From positions 1-60,221 of the forward strand of contig CAYPYN010000011.1 in NCBI GenBank assembly GCA_964415295.1: 60,221 nucleotides of DNA, in the 5' to 3' direction. This document shows positions 42,872-51,600 of the stretch, piece by piece. The notes under the pieces are model-generated. The model made no database searches. It saw only the letters and a program-made list of their open reading frames with translations, and was not told where the DNA came from. Made by a program: the position numbers and the translations under genes. Source of the stretch: SB21 sp964415295 (GTDB lineage: Bacteria > CLD3 > SB21). The stretch's first letter is position 1. Each line of letters opens with the position of its first letter.

Positions 42872-43534
42872 TTATTTGCCGAGTTGGGCCTTTAGAGCCG
42901 CGAGCTCTGAATCTACCGTCGAACTTGTTTCCAGCTTCTTAAACTCGTCATCAAGAGACGTGTTTTCACCGGCAAGTTCAGAATGCGCATCGGCTTCGGA
43001 TTCTGCATCTTCTATTTTCTTCTCAAACCGATCGAAATTGCCAAATGCACCGCCGCCTATACCGCTCATTTGCTGAGATATCATCTTCTTGGCCTTGGCA
43101 GCCTGATGACGTGCAATAAGCGTGTTTTGCCTGACACGCGCTTCGTCCAACTTGGCCTTGAGCTGCGCAAGTTGTGCTTTCATCTGCTCGGCGGTCTGAG
43201 TGGCTTGCTGCAAAACCGGTTCCAGAGCGGTGGCTGAATTCATATAGGTAGTCTTTTTAGCCAAAGCCTGCGAAGCCAAGTCATCACGTCCAGCGTTGAC
43301 AGCCTGGATAGCCTTGTTCTGCCAATCATCTGATAACTTCTTGTTTTCATTATACTGCTTTTCCAGACGTTTCTGATTGGCAATAGCTGTTCCAACAGCG
43401 GTTGTGGCTTTGTTAACAGCCTCTTCCATTTCAATGACCATTTGTTTGACCATTTTTTCAGGATCTTCGGCTTTGTCCAGCAAATCGTTGATATTTGCTT
43501 TCAAAACATCTGTCATTCTTGAGAAGATACCCAT
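42872..43534 (-). CDS. pspA: Phage-shock protein A / IM30 homologue
   Basis: 220 residues. MGIFSRMTDVLKANINDLLD then EDPEKMVKQMVIEMEEAV is the PspA/Vipp1 signature. The remainder is long coiled coil with Gln/Lys-rich heptads. It binds membranes under stress as ESCRT-III-like oligomers. GGAGGG precedes the ATG. It lies 39 bases downstream of the carboxylate-amine ligase and may be the last gene of that operon. No pspB/C are near. Confidence 0.95.
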   Translation of the reverse strand: MGIFSRMTDVLKANINDLLDKAEDPEKMVKQMVIEMEEAVNKATTAVGTAIANQKRLEKQYNENKKLSDDWQNKAIQAVNAGRDDLASQALAKKTTYMNSATALEPVLQQATQTAEQMKAQLAQLKAKLDEARVRQNTLIARHQAAKAKKMISQQMSGIGGGAFGNFDRFEKKIEDAESEADAHSELAGENTSLDDEFKKLETSSTVDSELAALKAQLGK

Positions 43535-43573
43535 AAACCCTCCTGTGTTAAGATGTTGATAATTAAATAATTA

Positions 43574-44689
43574 TTAATTAATATCTAATCCTGTAATCGT
43601 GTCTGTTATCAGATAATCGACCACACTTCTTAATTCTCGTGCGTTTTCATTATAAACTTTGATTTGCCGGTCTGAGCTGGTTCCCTCATCCAGTATCCTG
43701 TAAATATAATTAATTTCCGCCCGACTTCCAAGTTCCTCAACGGATTCATCAACGAATTGTATCAACTCATATATCAGATCTCTGACTGTAACCTCTTCCC
43801 CTTTTCCAAAATCAATCATTTTGCCATTGATCCCATAACGGCTGGCTCTCCACTTATTTTCTGAAATCAGCTGATTGGGATATATTCGCCAGGACATGTT
43901 TCTCTTATAGAGTTTGTACAAAGTCAGCATCAGGGCCTGAACTAAGGCGGCTATGGCAATGGTTTCGTCCACTCGTGTAGGCAAGTCACAAATCCGGATC
44001 TCCAGCGTTCCGAAGTTAGGGTGTGGCCTGGCATCCCACCAAATCTTCTTACCATTGTCTATGCAATTTGTCCTGACCAGTAAGTTTACATAATCTTCGA
44101 AGGATGACCATGAGTCAAATACGGGAGGTAAATCCGTTCTTGGAAATCTCTGAAAAATCTTTGTTCGTATTGAACTTAAACCAGTATTGCGTCCAATCCA
44201 GAACGGTGAACTGGACGAGATGGCTAGTACGTGTGGCAGAAAATAGCGGATTTGATTCATGATGGCTATACACGACTCATTATCCGGCATGCCGATATGA
44301 ATGTGAAGCCCGAAAATGAGATTGGCTCGCGCAATATCCTGCATATTTTCAACTATTTCCCGATAACGGTCGTGGTCACTGATCTCCTGGGTCTTCCAGT
44401 CGCTGATCGGATGAGTACTAGCAGCAATAATGCCTAGCCCCCTCTTCATCGCCAATTTGGCAATCGTCGTTCTCAACTTTACAACTTCTTTACGTGCATC
44501 CTGGATGTTTCGGCAGATGTTAGTCCCAACTTCTACAACGGATTGGTGCATTTCCATCTTGATCTGTTCCGACAAGATCAATTTGCCCTCTTCGAGCATT
44601 TGGCTGGAAACATGGGACTTCAACTCCCGCGTTTCCGGGTCCACAACCTGGAATTCTTCCTCGATACCTATGGTAAACGGAACACTCAT
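43574..44689 (-). CDS. Carboxylate-amine ligase (GCS2/YbdK family)
   Basis: 371 residues. TIGIEEEFQVVDPETREL at the start, GLHIHIGMPD in the middle and PNFGTLEIRICDLPTRVDE mark the glutamate-cysteine-ligase-2 fold. The enzyme forms an amide bond from a carboxylate and an amine using ATP. Next to two ATP-grasp ligases, it probably acts in the same pathway, on a product other than glutathione. Eight bases after the preceding gene. Confidence 0.94.
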   Translation of the reverse strand: MSVPFTIGIEEEFQVVDPETRELKSHVSSQMLEEGKLILSEQIKMEMHQSVVEVGTNICRNIQDARKEVVKLRTTIAKLAMKRGLGIIAASTHPISDWKTQEISDHDRYREIVENMQDIARANLIFGLHIHIGMPDNESCIAIMNQIRYFLPHVLAISSSSPFWIGRNTGLSSIRTKIFQRFPRTDLPPVFDSWSSFEDYVNLLVRTNCIDNGKKIWWDARPHPNFGTLEIRICDLPTRVDETIAIAALVQALMLTLYKLYKRNMSWRIYPNQLISENKWRASRYGINGKMIDFGKGEEVTVRDLIYELIQFVDESVEELGSRAEINYIYRILDEGTSSDRQIKVYNENARELRSVVDYLITDTITGLDIN

Positions 44690-44697
44690 TTGATCAT

Positions 44698-46062
44698 TTA
44701 GTTAAGCTTGCGATCGACCACTAAAGTTGGTGTCGTACCCCCGCCGGCCGTAACATTAGCCAGTGAAGAAGCCGATAGCCTCGTAAGAATTCCTTCAACC
44801 TTAGAACCAAAGACATACGGATCCATATCTACTACCATATCCACGTATTGAATCCTGCTATTCTCAAAAATCGGGAATGATTCGCGCGGAATCGGAACGA
44901 TCTCCTGAACGACATAAGGCTCACCTTTCAAAGCTTCATGGATCACTTTCTCCCAATCCGATTGGGATGCCTCATTCCCTAAGATAACTCCTTTACCGCC
45001 GTATTCATCATTCGGTTTGATCACAAATGAATCTTTATGGTTCAATATGTAGTCGACGAGGTCGATCCAACTACCGTGAAATAGCGTTTTTTCATTGCGA
45101 ATCAGCCGCGTCCAAGGTATATGTTTCTCAATAAGCGACAATTCTTCACGTGTGAACATGCCATGATTCATCTCGTGGGTCAGCACGGCGAAAATAGATT
45201 TCTTGTGGACCAGCTTTGCTCTAAACGGATTGACCATGCACACATCATGGTTCCGGTAAGCACTAACCAACTCTCTGGTCTCATCAGGCCGTTCAACGCA
45301 ATCGTTGGTCAGTATTCGTTTGTAAACGAGATCGATGGTTGTCTTGTCATAGCGCAATCGGCCATCTTCATATACAAGGTCCCGAGGATCCGCAATGACA
45401 CAATCAAAACCGCGTGACTCAAAGAATTCCTTAAGCAGCTCAAATTCCGTATAGGTCGGAACCTCTTTCCAGTCAACAATGGCAATCGTTGGTTTCTTGT
45501 TTCTTTTGTTGCCCTTATAAGATTCGTATGTGTCCAACAATCCTTCCAACAAAGTCTGGCGGATATTGAAATCAAGAACCGCGTACTCTTTCTTGAAATC
45601 ACTTACAAAAGGCAACGCATCGAATACACCCGCCGCCACGTCGGAATACGCTATACCGGCCGGACATTCGGCATTCAGTTCGACGAATTTAAACGTATCC
45701 CCGCTCATGAACGAATCCCAGCGTGCCGTGATCGAGAGCCGGCTAAAACCAGGATCGATTGCAACCAACTCATGTTCTTTCTGCAAAATACCGGCCTGAG
45801 CCATCATACGCGCATCGGCAAGTGCCGCATTCTTGAACTTGGTCACGGTGTTGCGCAAAATCGAACAGACATAGGCGACATAATCGTATTGCGGCCTGCT
45901 GATAAAATTAGGTCGAAGAAATTTGAACATGGCACGGCCGCCGAACGTGAGCTTCTTGGCCTCACAGCGGCTACTGAACCCGGACACAATTTCACCCATC
46001 TCATTCTGATACCGTTCCATCAAGTCATGATAACGCGCAACGCAATCAGCAATATTCACCAT
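44698..46062 (-). CDS. Circularly permuted ATP-grasp ligase
   Basis: 454 residues. The ATP-binding loop KPNDEYGGKGVILG and the following YVVQEIVP are near the C-terminus, as in circularly permuted ATP-grasp proteins, and RLSASSLANVTAGGGTTPT close to the end matches the metal-binding strand. The N-terminal half is substrate-binding. Predicted peptide or amide ligase. Lies between the classic ATP-grasp gene and the GCS2-type ligase; tight spacing implies one transcript. Confidence 0.92.
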   Translation of the reverse strand: MVNIADCVARYHDLMERYQNEMGEIVSGFSSRCEAKKLTFGGRAMFKFLRPNFISRPQYDYVAYVCSILRNTVTKFKNAALADARMMAQAGILQKEHELVAIDPGFSRLSITARWDSFMSGDTFKFVELNAECPAGIAYSDVAAGVFDALPFVSDFKKEYAVLDFNIRQTLLEGLLDTYESYKGNKRNKKPTIAIVDWKEVPTYTEFELLKEFFESRGFDCVIADPRDLVYEDGRLRYDKTTIDLVYKRILTNDCVERPDETRELVSAYRNHDVCMVNPFRAKLVHKKSIFAVLTHEMNHGMFTREELSLIEKHIPWTRLIRNEKTLFHGSWIDLVDYILNHKDSFVIKPNDEYGGKGVILGNEASQSDWEKVIHEALKGEPYVVQEIVPIPRESFPIFENSRIQYVDMVVDMDPYVFGSKVEGILTRLSASSLANVTAGGGTTPTLVVDRKLN

Positions 46063-46083
46063 ACAGTTATCCCGAATTCTTTG

Positions 46084-47088
46084 TCACTTCTTTTTTGAAG
46101 AGCGGAGTTTGGGCTCTTGGCTTTCCCGGCCATTAAGAAAACGGCTCCAACACAGTTCCCCTGTATTCGGCTTTGGGTTCAAAGCACGACCAATGGCCAT
46201 TTCCGTGACCTTTTCCAGTACCCATTCAAAATTTGGCGGTGTTACGGAATGATAGTCGCAATCCGGCGCCGGATTCATATAGTCAATCGCATACGGGATG
46301 CCATCGCGTACTGCAAATTCCAGAGTATTAAAATCATATCCGAGCGCTTTGCATATTTCGATACAGTATTTTTCTAGACGTTTGATCATTTTCGGATCAA
46401 GTTCTTTCGGATTTTTTACGTACCGGTTGGCCGGTTCTGCTCCCGGATCGTATGGCATGATTCGCACATGGGCTTTGTCGATACAATAACAACGGTAATA
46501 CGCCTCAAATTCGATGTTTTCCTGCAGTACCATACAAAGATCGCCGGTCTCATTGTACCTTTCAAAAAACTCCTCAGAGGATTTTACTTTATAGACATGA
46601 CGCCATCCTCCCCCGTCAAATGGCTTCAGGAAGGCAGGGAAACCAACGTATTCAAACAATTTATCCCACGGTAACGGAAAGATCAGATTTCTGAAAGATT
46701 CGGAAGTCGTGTTGGGAGGATGCTGATGATGAGGTAATATAACCGTTCTCGGAACGGGAATTCCCATCTTGGATGCTAAAGAATAATTGAAGAATTTGTC
46801 GTCGGCAGACCACCAGAAAGGGTTATTGATGACATCGGCGCCGTTCAAGACAGCGTTTTTTAAATAAGCCCGGTAGTAAGGAACTTCGTGCGAGATGCGA
46901 TCAATGATAACGTCATAACCGGAAGGTTCCGCCATCTGAGTCCCGCCCAGCATAATAAACTCCGCCGACACGTTGATTTTTCTCTCAGCAGCCACCTTGT
47001 TAATGTTGGTCACCAAGGCATCCGGAAAGGTCGTTTCCATTCCTCTTAAAATTCCAATTCGCGCTCTTTTGCTCATGGGTCTCCTCAA
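46084..47088 (-). CDS. Classic ATP-grasp ligase
   Basis: 334 residues. N-terminal region with a pre-ATP-grasp fold, then ATP-grasp motifs FPAFLKPFDGGGWRHVYKV, MVLQENIEFEAYYRCYCI and the metal-binding IDYMNPAPDCDY. Resembles D-Ala-D-Ala ligase/RimK-type enzymes. Predicted to join an amino acid or similar molecule to a carboxylate. Begins three bases after the HEPN-like gene. Confidence 0.92.
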   Translation of the reverse strand: MRRPMSKRARIGILRGMETTFPDALVTNINKVAAERKINVSAEFIMLGGTQMAEPSGYDVIIDRISHEVPYYRAYLKNAVLNGADVINNPFWWSADDKFFNYSLASKMGIPVPRTVILPHHQHPPNTTSESFRNLIFPLPWDKLFEYVGFPAFLKPFDGGGWRHVYKVKSSEEFFERYNETGDLCMVLQENIEFEAYYRCYCIDKAHVRIMPYDPGAEPANRYVKNPKELDPKMIKRLEKYCIEICKALGYDFNTLEFAVRDGIPYAIDYMNPAPDCDYHSVTPPNFEWVLEKVTEMAIGRALNPKPNTGELCWSRFLNGRESQEPKLRSSKKK

Positions 47089-47091
47089 GAC

Positions 47092-47475
47092 TTAAATAAG
47101 TTCCATCAGTTCGGTACAGAACCGGTCGGCCTTATCAAAAATCTGTCTCGCCGATTCGGCGTTGCTGGAAACACGGTTACCGGATCTTTCAAATCCGCTG
47201 GCCTCCATCACGGCCATCCATTCGGCATAGCGTTCGGCCGGCAGCTTACCGGTGTCAATGAAGATCTTTTTGAATGCGTCGGAAGACTCCGACGTCATGG
47301 TCACGGTAACATTGTTTTTCTTCAGAAAAGCACGGAGAGTGAAAAACACGGCATGGTAGCATCTGAGTATCGCCTCATCGCAGCAGTCTTCTTCCAACAG
47401 TTCTTCCGCCGCACCCAGACTCTCATTGGCCTTATCGATCAATGTCCCGATGCGAAATTTTTCATCGACCTGCAC
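47092..47475 (-). CDS. HEPN-like domain protein
   Basis: 127 residues, GTG start. Four-helix character: KANESLGAAEELLEEDCCDE then AILRCYHAVFFTLRAFLKKN, typical of HEPN proteins such as those linked with nucleotidyltransferases. The active R-x4-6-H RNase motif of toxin HEPNs is not clear (RCYH is only R-x2-H). First gene of the ligase operon. It might be a toxin-like RNase, a scaffold or a substrate carrier; open. Confidence 0.8.
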   Translation of the reverse strand: MQVDEKFRIGTLIDKANESLGAAEELLEEDCCDEAILRCYHAVFFTLRAFLKKNNVTVTMTSESSDAFKKIFIDTGKLPAERYAEWMAVMEASGFERSGNRVSSNAESARQIFDKADRFCTELMELI

Positions 47476-47527
47476 GTATGTTTTCCGCTGAACGTTTGAT
47501 TAGAATGAAGATTCTGAGATTTGCAAA

Positions 47528-47558
47528 AAAATATAGATAAGGATGTATTGAATTGCAA
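47528..47558 (-). promoter_or_regulatory. Promoter of the HEPN-ligase operon
   Basis: Minus strand: TTG (47558-47556), 20 bases, TATATTTT (47535-47528), about 50 bases before the GTG. Confidence 0.65.
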
Positions 47559-47613
47559 GGTGAAACCATTAATGCTTTGGCGAAAAAAACTGCGGAGGAA
47601 CACAAAAAATAAA

Positions 47614-47644
47614 TTGATTTTAAAGATTGGAATGTATATCTTTG
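47614..47644 (+). promoter_or_regulatory. Promoter of tRNA-Thr
   Basis: TTG at 47614-47616, 20 bases, TATCTTTG at 47637-47644: the best consensus match in the window. Confidence 0.75.
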
Positions 47645-47670
47645 CACCGCAAAAAAATATGGTCCTTATG

Positions 47671-47742
47671 GCCACAATAGCTCAGCGGTAGAGCAGCTGT
47701 TTCGTAAACAGCAGGTCGCAGGTTCGAATCCCGCTTGTGGCT
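47671..47742 (+). tRNA. tRNA-Thr (CGT)
   Basis: 72 nt. Acceptor GCCACAA/TTGTGGC, anticodon stem GCTGT/ACAGC with loop TTCGTAA (anticodon CGT). T-stem GCAGG/CCCGC has an A-C mismatch. No encoded CCA. Confidence 0.96.
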
Positions 47743-47747
47743 CAATT

Positions 47748-47774
47748 AAAACTCCGGGTGCACCGGAGTTTTTT
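47748..47774. terminator. Bidirectional terminator
   Basis: Stem ACTCCGG (47751-47757) / CCGGAGT (47763-47769) flanked by AAAA and TTTTTT. Ends tRNA-Thr on the plus strand and overlaps the end of the SDR gene on the minus strand. Confidence 0.85.
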
Positions 47775-48501
47775 ATGGTATCGTAACTCCCCCATCCACT
47801 CTGATGACCTGCCCGGTCATGTAATCCGATGCATTGGCAAGAAAGACGACCACATCCGTAATATCTTCCGGTTTTCCGTACTTCTTAAGGGGAATTTTTT
47901 CGGCGTCCGGAAGAATCGTTTCTTCTTTCTCACGAGGAATGATAATCGTTCCAGGAGCTACGGCATTGACAGTAACAAAGGGCGCCAAGGCTTTTGCTAA
48001 TGCTTGCGTAAGCATGACGACACCGGCTTTGGACACACAATAAGGAATGTGGTTGGCCCAGGCCTTAAACGCACCAAGTGAAGCAATATTAATGATCTTT
48101 CCTGATCTTCGTTTCAGCATATGTTCGCCGGCCGCTTGTGCGCATAAGAAAGTACCTTTGAGATTAGTATCGATGACACGATCCCAAACGTCTTCGGTCA
48201 AATCGGTCAATCCGGTCGGTGGGACAAAAATGCCGGCGTTATTGACCAATACGTCAATCTTTCCGAATGTTTTTATCGTTTGTTTCATCATCCGAAGTAC
48301 CTGGTCTCTCTTCGTAATATCCGCTTTGATCAACAAACAGCGTCTTCCCGTCCTCTTGATTTCCCGTTCGGTCTTTCTTGCCTCAGTTCCAGAATGATAA
48401 TAATTGATGATTATATCATATCCGTTTTCAGCCAATGCCAGAGCTATTTGTCTTCCAAGACGCCTTCCGGAACCTGTAATCAACGCAACCTGACGATCCA
48501 T
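47773..48501 (-). CDS. SDR-family oxidoreductase (FabG/pteridine reductase-like)
   Basis: 242 residues. TGSGRRLGRQIALAL is the cofactor loop and LVNNAGIF the NNAG motif. The catalytic Tyr and Lys are in YCVSK, with the Ser in IASLGAF. The Arg after the glycine loop, GSGRRLG, favours NADPH and is typical of pteridine-reductase-like and some FabG proteins. Substrate not determinable. Monocistronic, with its own promoter. Confidence 0.94.
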   Translation of the reverse strand: MDRQVALITGSGRRLGRQIALALAENGYDIIINYYHSGTEARKTEREIKRTGRRCLLIKADITKRDQVLRMMKQTIKTFGKIDVLVNNAGIFVPPTGLTDLTEDVWDRVIDTNLKGTFLCAQAAGEHMLKRRSGKIINIASLGAFKAWANHIPYCVSKAGVVMLTQALAKALAPFVTVNAVAPGTIIIPREKEETILPDAEKIPLKKYGKPEDITDVVVFLANASDYMTGQVIRVDGGVTIP

Positions 48502-48525
48502 ATCAAACCTCGTTGTTTATGCCCA

Positions 48526-48555
48526 TAATGTACCCAATGCAGAAATCAATTTCAA
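48526..48555 (-). promoter_or_regulatory. Promoter of the SDR gene
   Basis: Minus strand: TTG (48555-48553), 20 bases, TACATTA (48532-48526). Confidence 0.6.
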
Positions 48556-48582
48556 TATGCTTACCCGTTCTCGAGATTGGGC

Positions 48583-48620
48583 AAAAAAAAGGTGATGCTA
48601 TTTCTAGCATCACCTTTTTT
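48583..48620 (-). terminator. Terminator of rpoBC
   Basis: GGTGATGCTA (48591-48600) and TAGCATCACC (48605-48614), perfect, flanked by eight As and six Ts. It can work both ways; it lies just after the rpoC stop. Confidence 0.9.
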
Positions 48621-48634
48621 GAAGATAACTATGA

Positions 48635-51600
48635 TTACTTCTTTTCTTTCTTACCTTTTTTGCCGTTTCCCTTTTCTTCATCCGCCGTCTCTTTCGTAGT
48701 TACAGCGATCGCTTGATAACGTTTCAAACCGGTCCCGGCTGGTATCAGACGTCCCATGATTACGTTCTCCTTGAGACCCAACAGGTAATCGGTTTTAGCG
48801 CTGATCGCGGCATCGGCAAGTACCTTCGTGGTTTCCTGGAATGAGGCGGCAGAAATGAAGCTCTCCGTGCTGAGCGAAGCTTGTGTAATACCCAGAAGAA
48901 GCGGCTCGGCCGTGGCCGGCTGACCTTCCCGATAGTCCGGAGCTTTTTTCTTGTCGTATTTCTTCAGCACTTTGTCCAATTCCGCTCTTGTCAGGATTTG
49001 CCCTTCCTTAAGATTCGTCTCGCCGCGATCGGTGACAACTACTTTTTCACGAATCTTTTGATTCTCCTCAAGGAACCGCAACCGGTCGATCTGATCGTCC
49101 TGGAGGAAATAGGTGTCGCCCGGATCGGCTATACGAACACGTTGCAGCATCTGACGAACGATAATCTCGATGTGTTTATCGTTGATCTTTACGCCCTGAG
49201 TTCTGTACACCTCCTGGATTTCATTCACCAGGTAGCGTTGCACTTCCGCGGGTCCTTTGATGCGCAAGATGTCGTGCGGAGCGACCGCGCCGTCAGACAA
49301 CTGCTCTCCGGCATAAACAAAATCGCCTTCATGAACAATGAGATGCTTGCCGAAAGGAATTTTGTATGACTTTGTCTCTCCGTTCTTACCTTCGATGGAG
49401 ACTTCACGGTATCCGCGCGAGACCTTGCCGATCTTGACGTAACCGTCAATTTCACTGACGCTACTCGCATCTCTCGGCCTTCGGGCCTCAAAGAGTTCCT
49501 GAACGCGAGGCAGACCGCCGGTGATGTCTTTGGTTTTGGCCGCTTCGCGAGGTATTTTGGCGATCGCCTCGCCGGCCGTTACATCATCGCCGTCCTTCAT
49601 CACGAGATAAGCGCGCGTCGGAAGGATATGCGACTCGAGAACTTCTTTGCCTTTCTTTATCAGAAGGGTTGGAGTGATCTTTTTATCGCGCGACTCGATC
49701 ACAACTAGATGCTTCATGCCGGTAGCTTCGTCCGCTTCTTCACGGCAGGAAATGCCTTCCTTAAGGCCTTCAAATACGATCGTGCCATCATGTGAAGTGA
49801 TGATACTCGTATTGTAAGGATCCCAGGTCATGATGAAGTCGTCTTTCTTTACCGTCTGGCCGTCCTTTACGGCAATCGCAGCACCGTATGGCACTTTATA
49901 TGCGTAAATCAGGCGTTCCGTATCTTTATCGATAAGCTCGATACGTGCATTGCGCGTCATACAGATGGAAGCGCCATCGGTCTTACGTTCCAGAATCTTC
50001 ATTCCCGGTCCGTAAACGATCTTACCTGCGGCTTTCGCCAATGCTTGCGGCTGTTCACCTATACGTGACGCCACACCGCCAATGTGGAAGGTTCGCAAAG
50101 TCAACTGCGTACCGGGTTCACCGATGGATTGCGCAGCCATCACGCCGACGGCTTCGCCGATATTAACCAATTTACCGCTCGCCAGATTCCGTCCATAACA
50201 TTTTGAACAGACGCCGCGTTTAGATTCGCAAGTGAGCACCGAACGGATCTCAACTGTTTCAATGGCCGAGTTGTTGAGCATTTCGGCTTTCTCTTCATCG
50301 ATCAGTTCCCCGGCTTCAATAACAACGTCACCGCTTGAAGGATCGACCACATCGTCGGCGGCGACTCGACCGATACACCGCTCTCCAAGAGACTCTTTGA
50401 TTTCCTCGCCTTCTTTGATGGCCGCTGTCTTCACACCAAGGATCGTTCCGCAGTCTTCTTCTGTGATGATCACATCCTGTGCGACATCGACAAGACGTCG
50501 TGTCAAATAGCCGGCATCGGCCGTTTTCAGAGCCGTATCGGCCAAACCTTTACGTGCACCGTGAGTAGAGATAAAATATTCCCATACGGAAAGGCCTTCT
50601 TTGAAGCTGGCCGTGATCGGGTGCTCGATGATCTCACCGACGGAACCGGTCATACTTTTCTGCGGTTTAGACATGAGCCCGCGCATACCGCCCAGCTGTT
50701 TGATTTGATCACGGGATCCGCGCGCTCCGGAATCCATCATCATGAAGATCGGATTGAATCCTTCATGAGAGACCGTGATGCTTTCATACATGGCCGCCGC
50801 CACATCGTTGGAAGCATGTGTCCAAATGTCAATGATCTTGTTGTAACGCTCGCCGTCCGTCATAAGACCCATGCGATACGTTTTCTGAACTTTTTCAACC
50901 TGCGTATTGGCCTGTTTGAGTACCGTTTCTTTGTTGGGAGGTGAGAGTACGTCCTCAATACCGATCGAACAACCCGAACGGGTCGCATACGTGAAACCCA
51001 ACAGCTTCAGATTATCCAGAAACTCGACAGTTTTGATATTTCCAACTTCGGAATGCAGGCGTGAAACGACCTCTTCGATCTTCTTTTTCGTCAGAAGCTC
51101 GTTAAGATAACCCACTTCCCTCGGAACTATCTCATTGAATATGACCCTTCCAACGGTCGTGTCGATATATTTGAAAGGTTTTTTCTTGTCCGTTGTATCC
51201 GGATTGGCGATGCGCAGCTGGATTTTAGCATGAAGATCAACAGCGCCGTTGTCGTATGCGCTGCGCACATCTTCCATGGATGTGTATTTTGTACCTTCGC
51301 CCTTTGCGCCCTTGCGCAATTTCGTCAAGTAGTAACAGCCCAGAACAATATCCTGCGAAGGAATAGCGATCGGCCGTCCGCTGGAAGGCTGAATAATATT
51401 GTGGCTGGATAACATCAGCAAACGTGTCTCGATCTGCGCTTCATAGGAAAGAGGAATATGTACAGCCATCTGGTCACCGTCGAAGTCTGCATTGAAAGCG
51501 GCGCAAACCAACGGGTGAACCTGAATGGCGCGTCCCTCAACGAGTACGGGCTGAAAGGCCTGTATACCGAGCCGGTGCAACGTGGGGGCACGGTTAAGGA

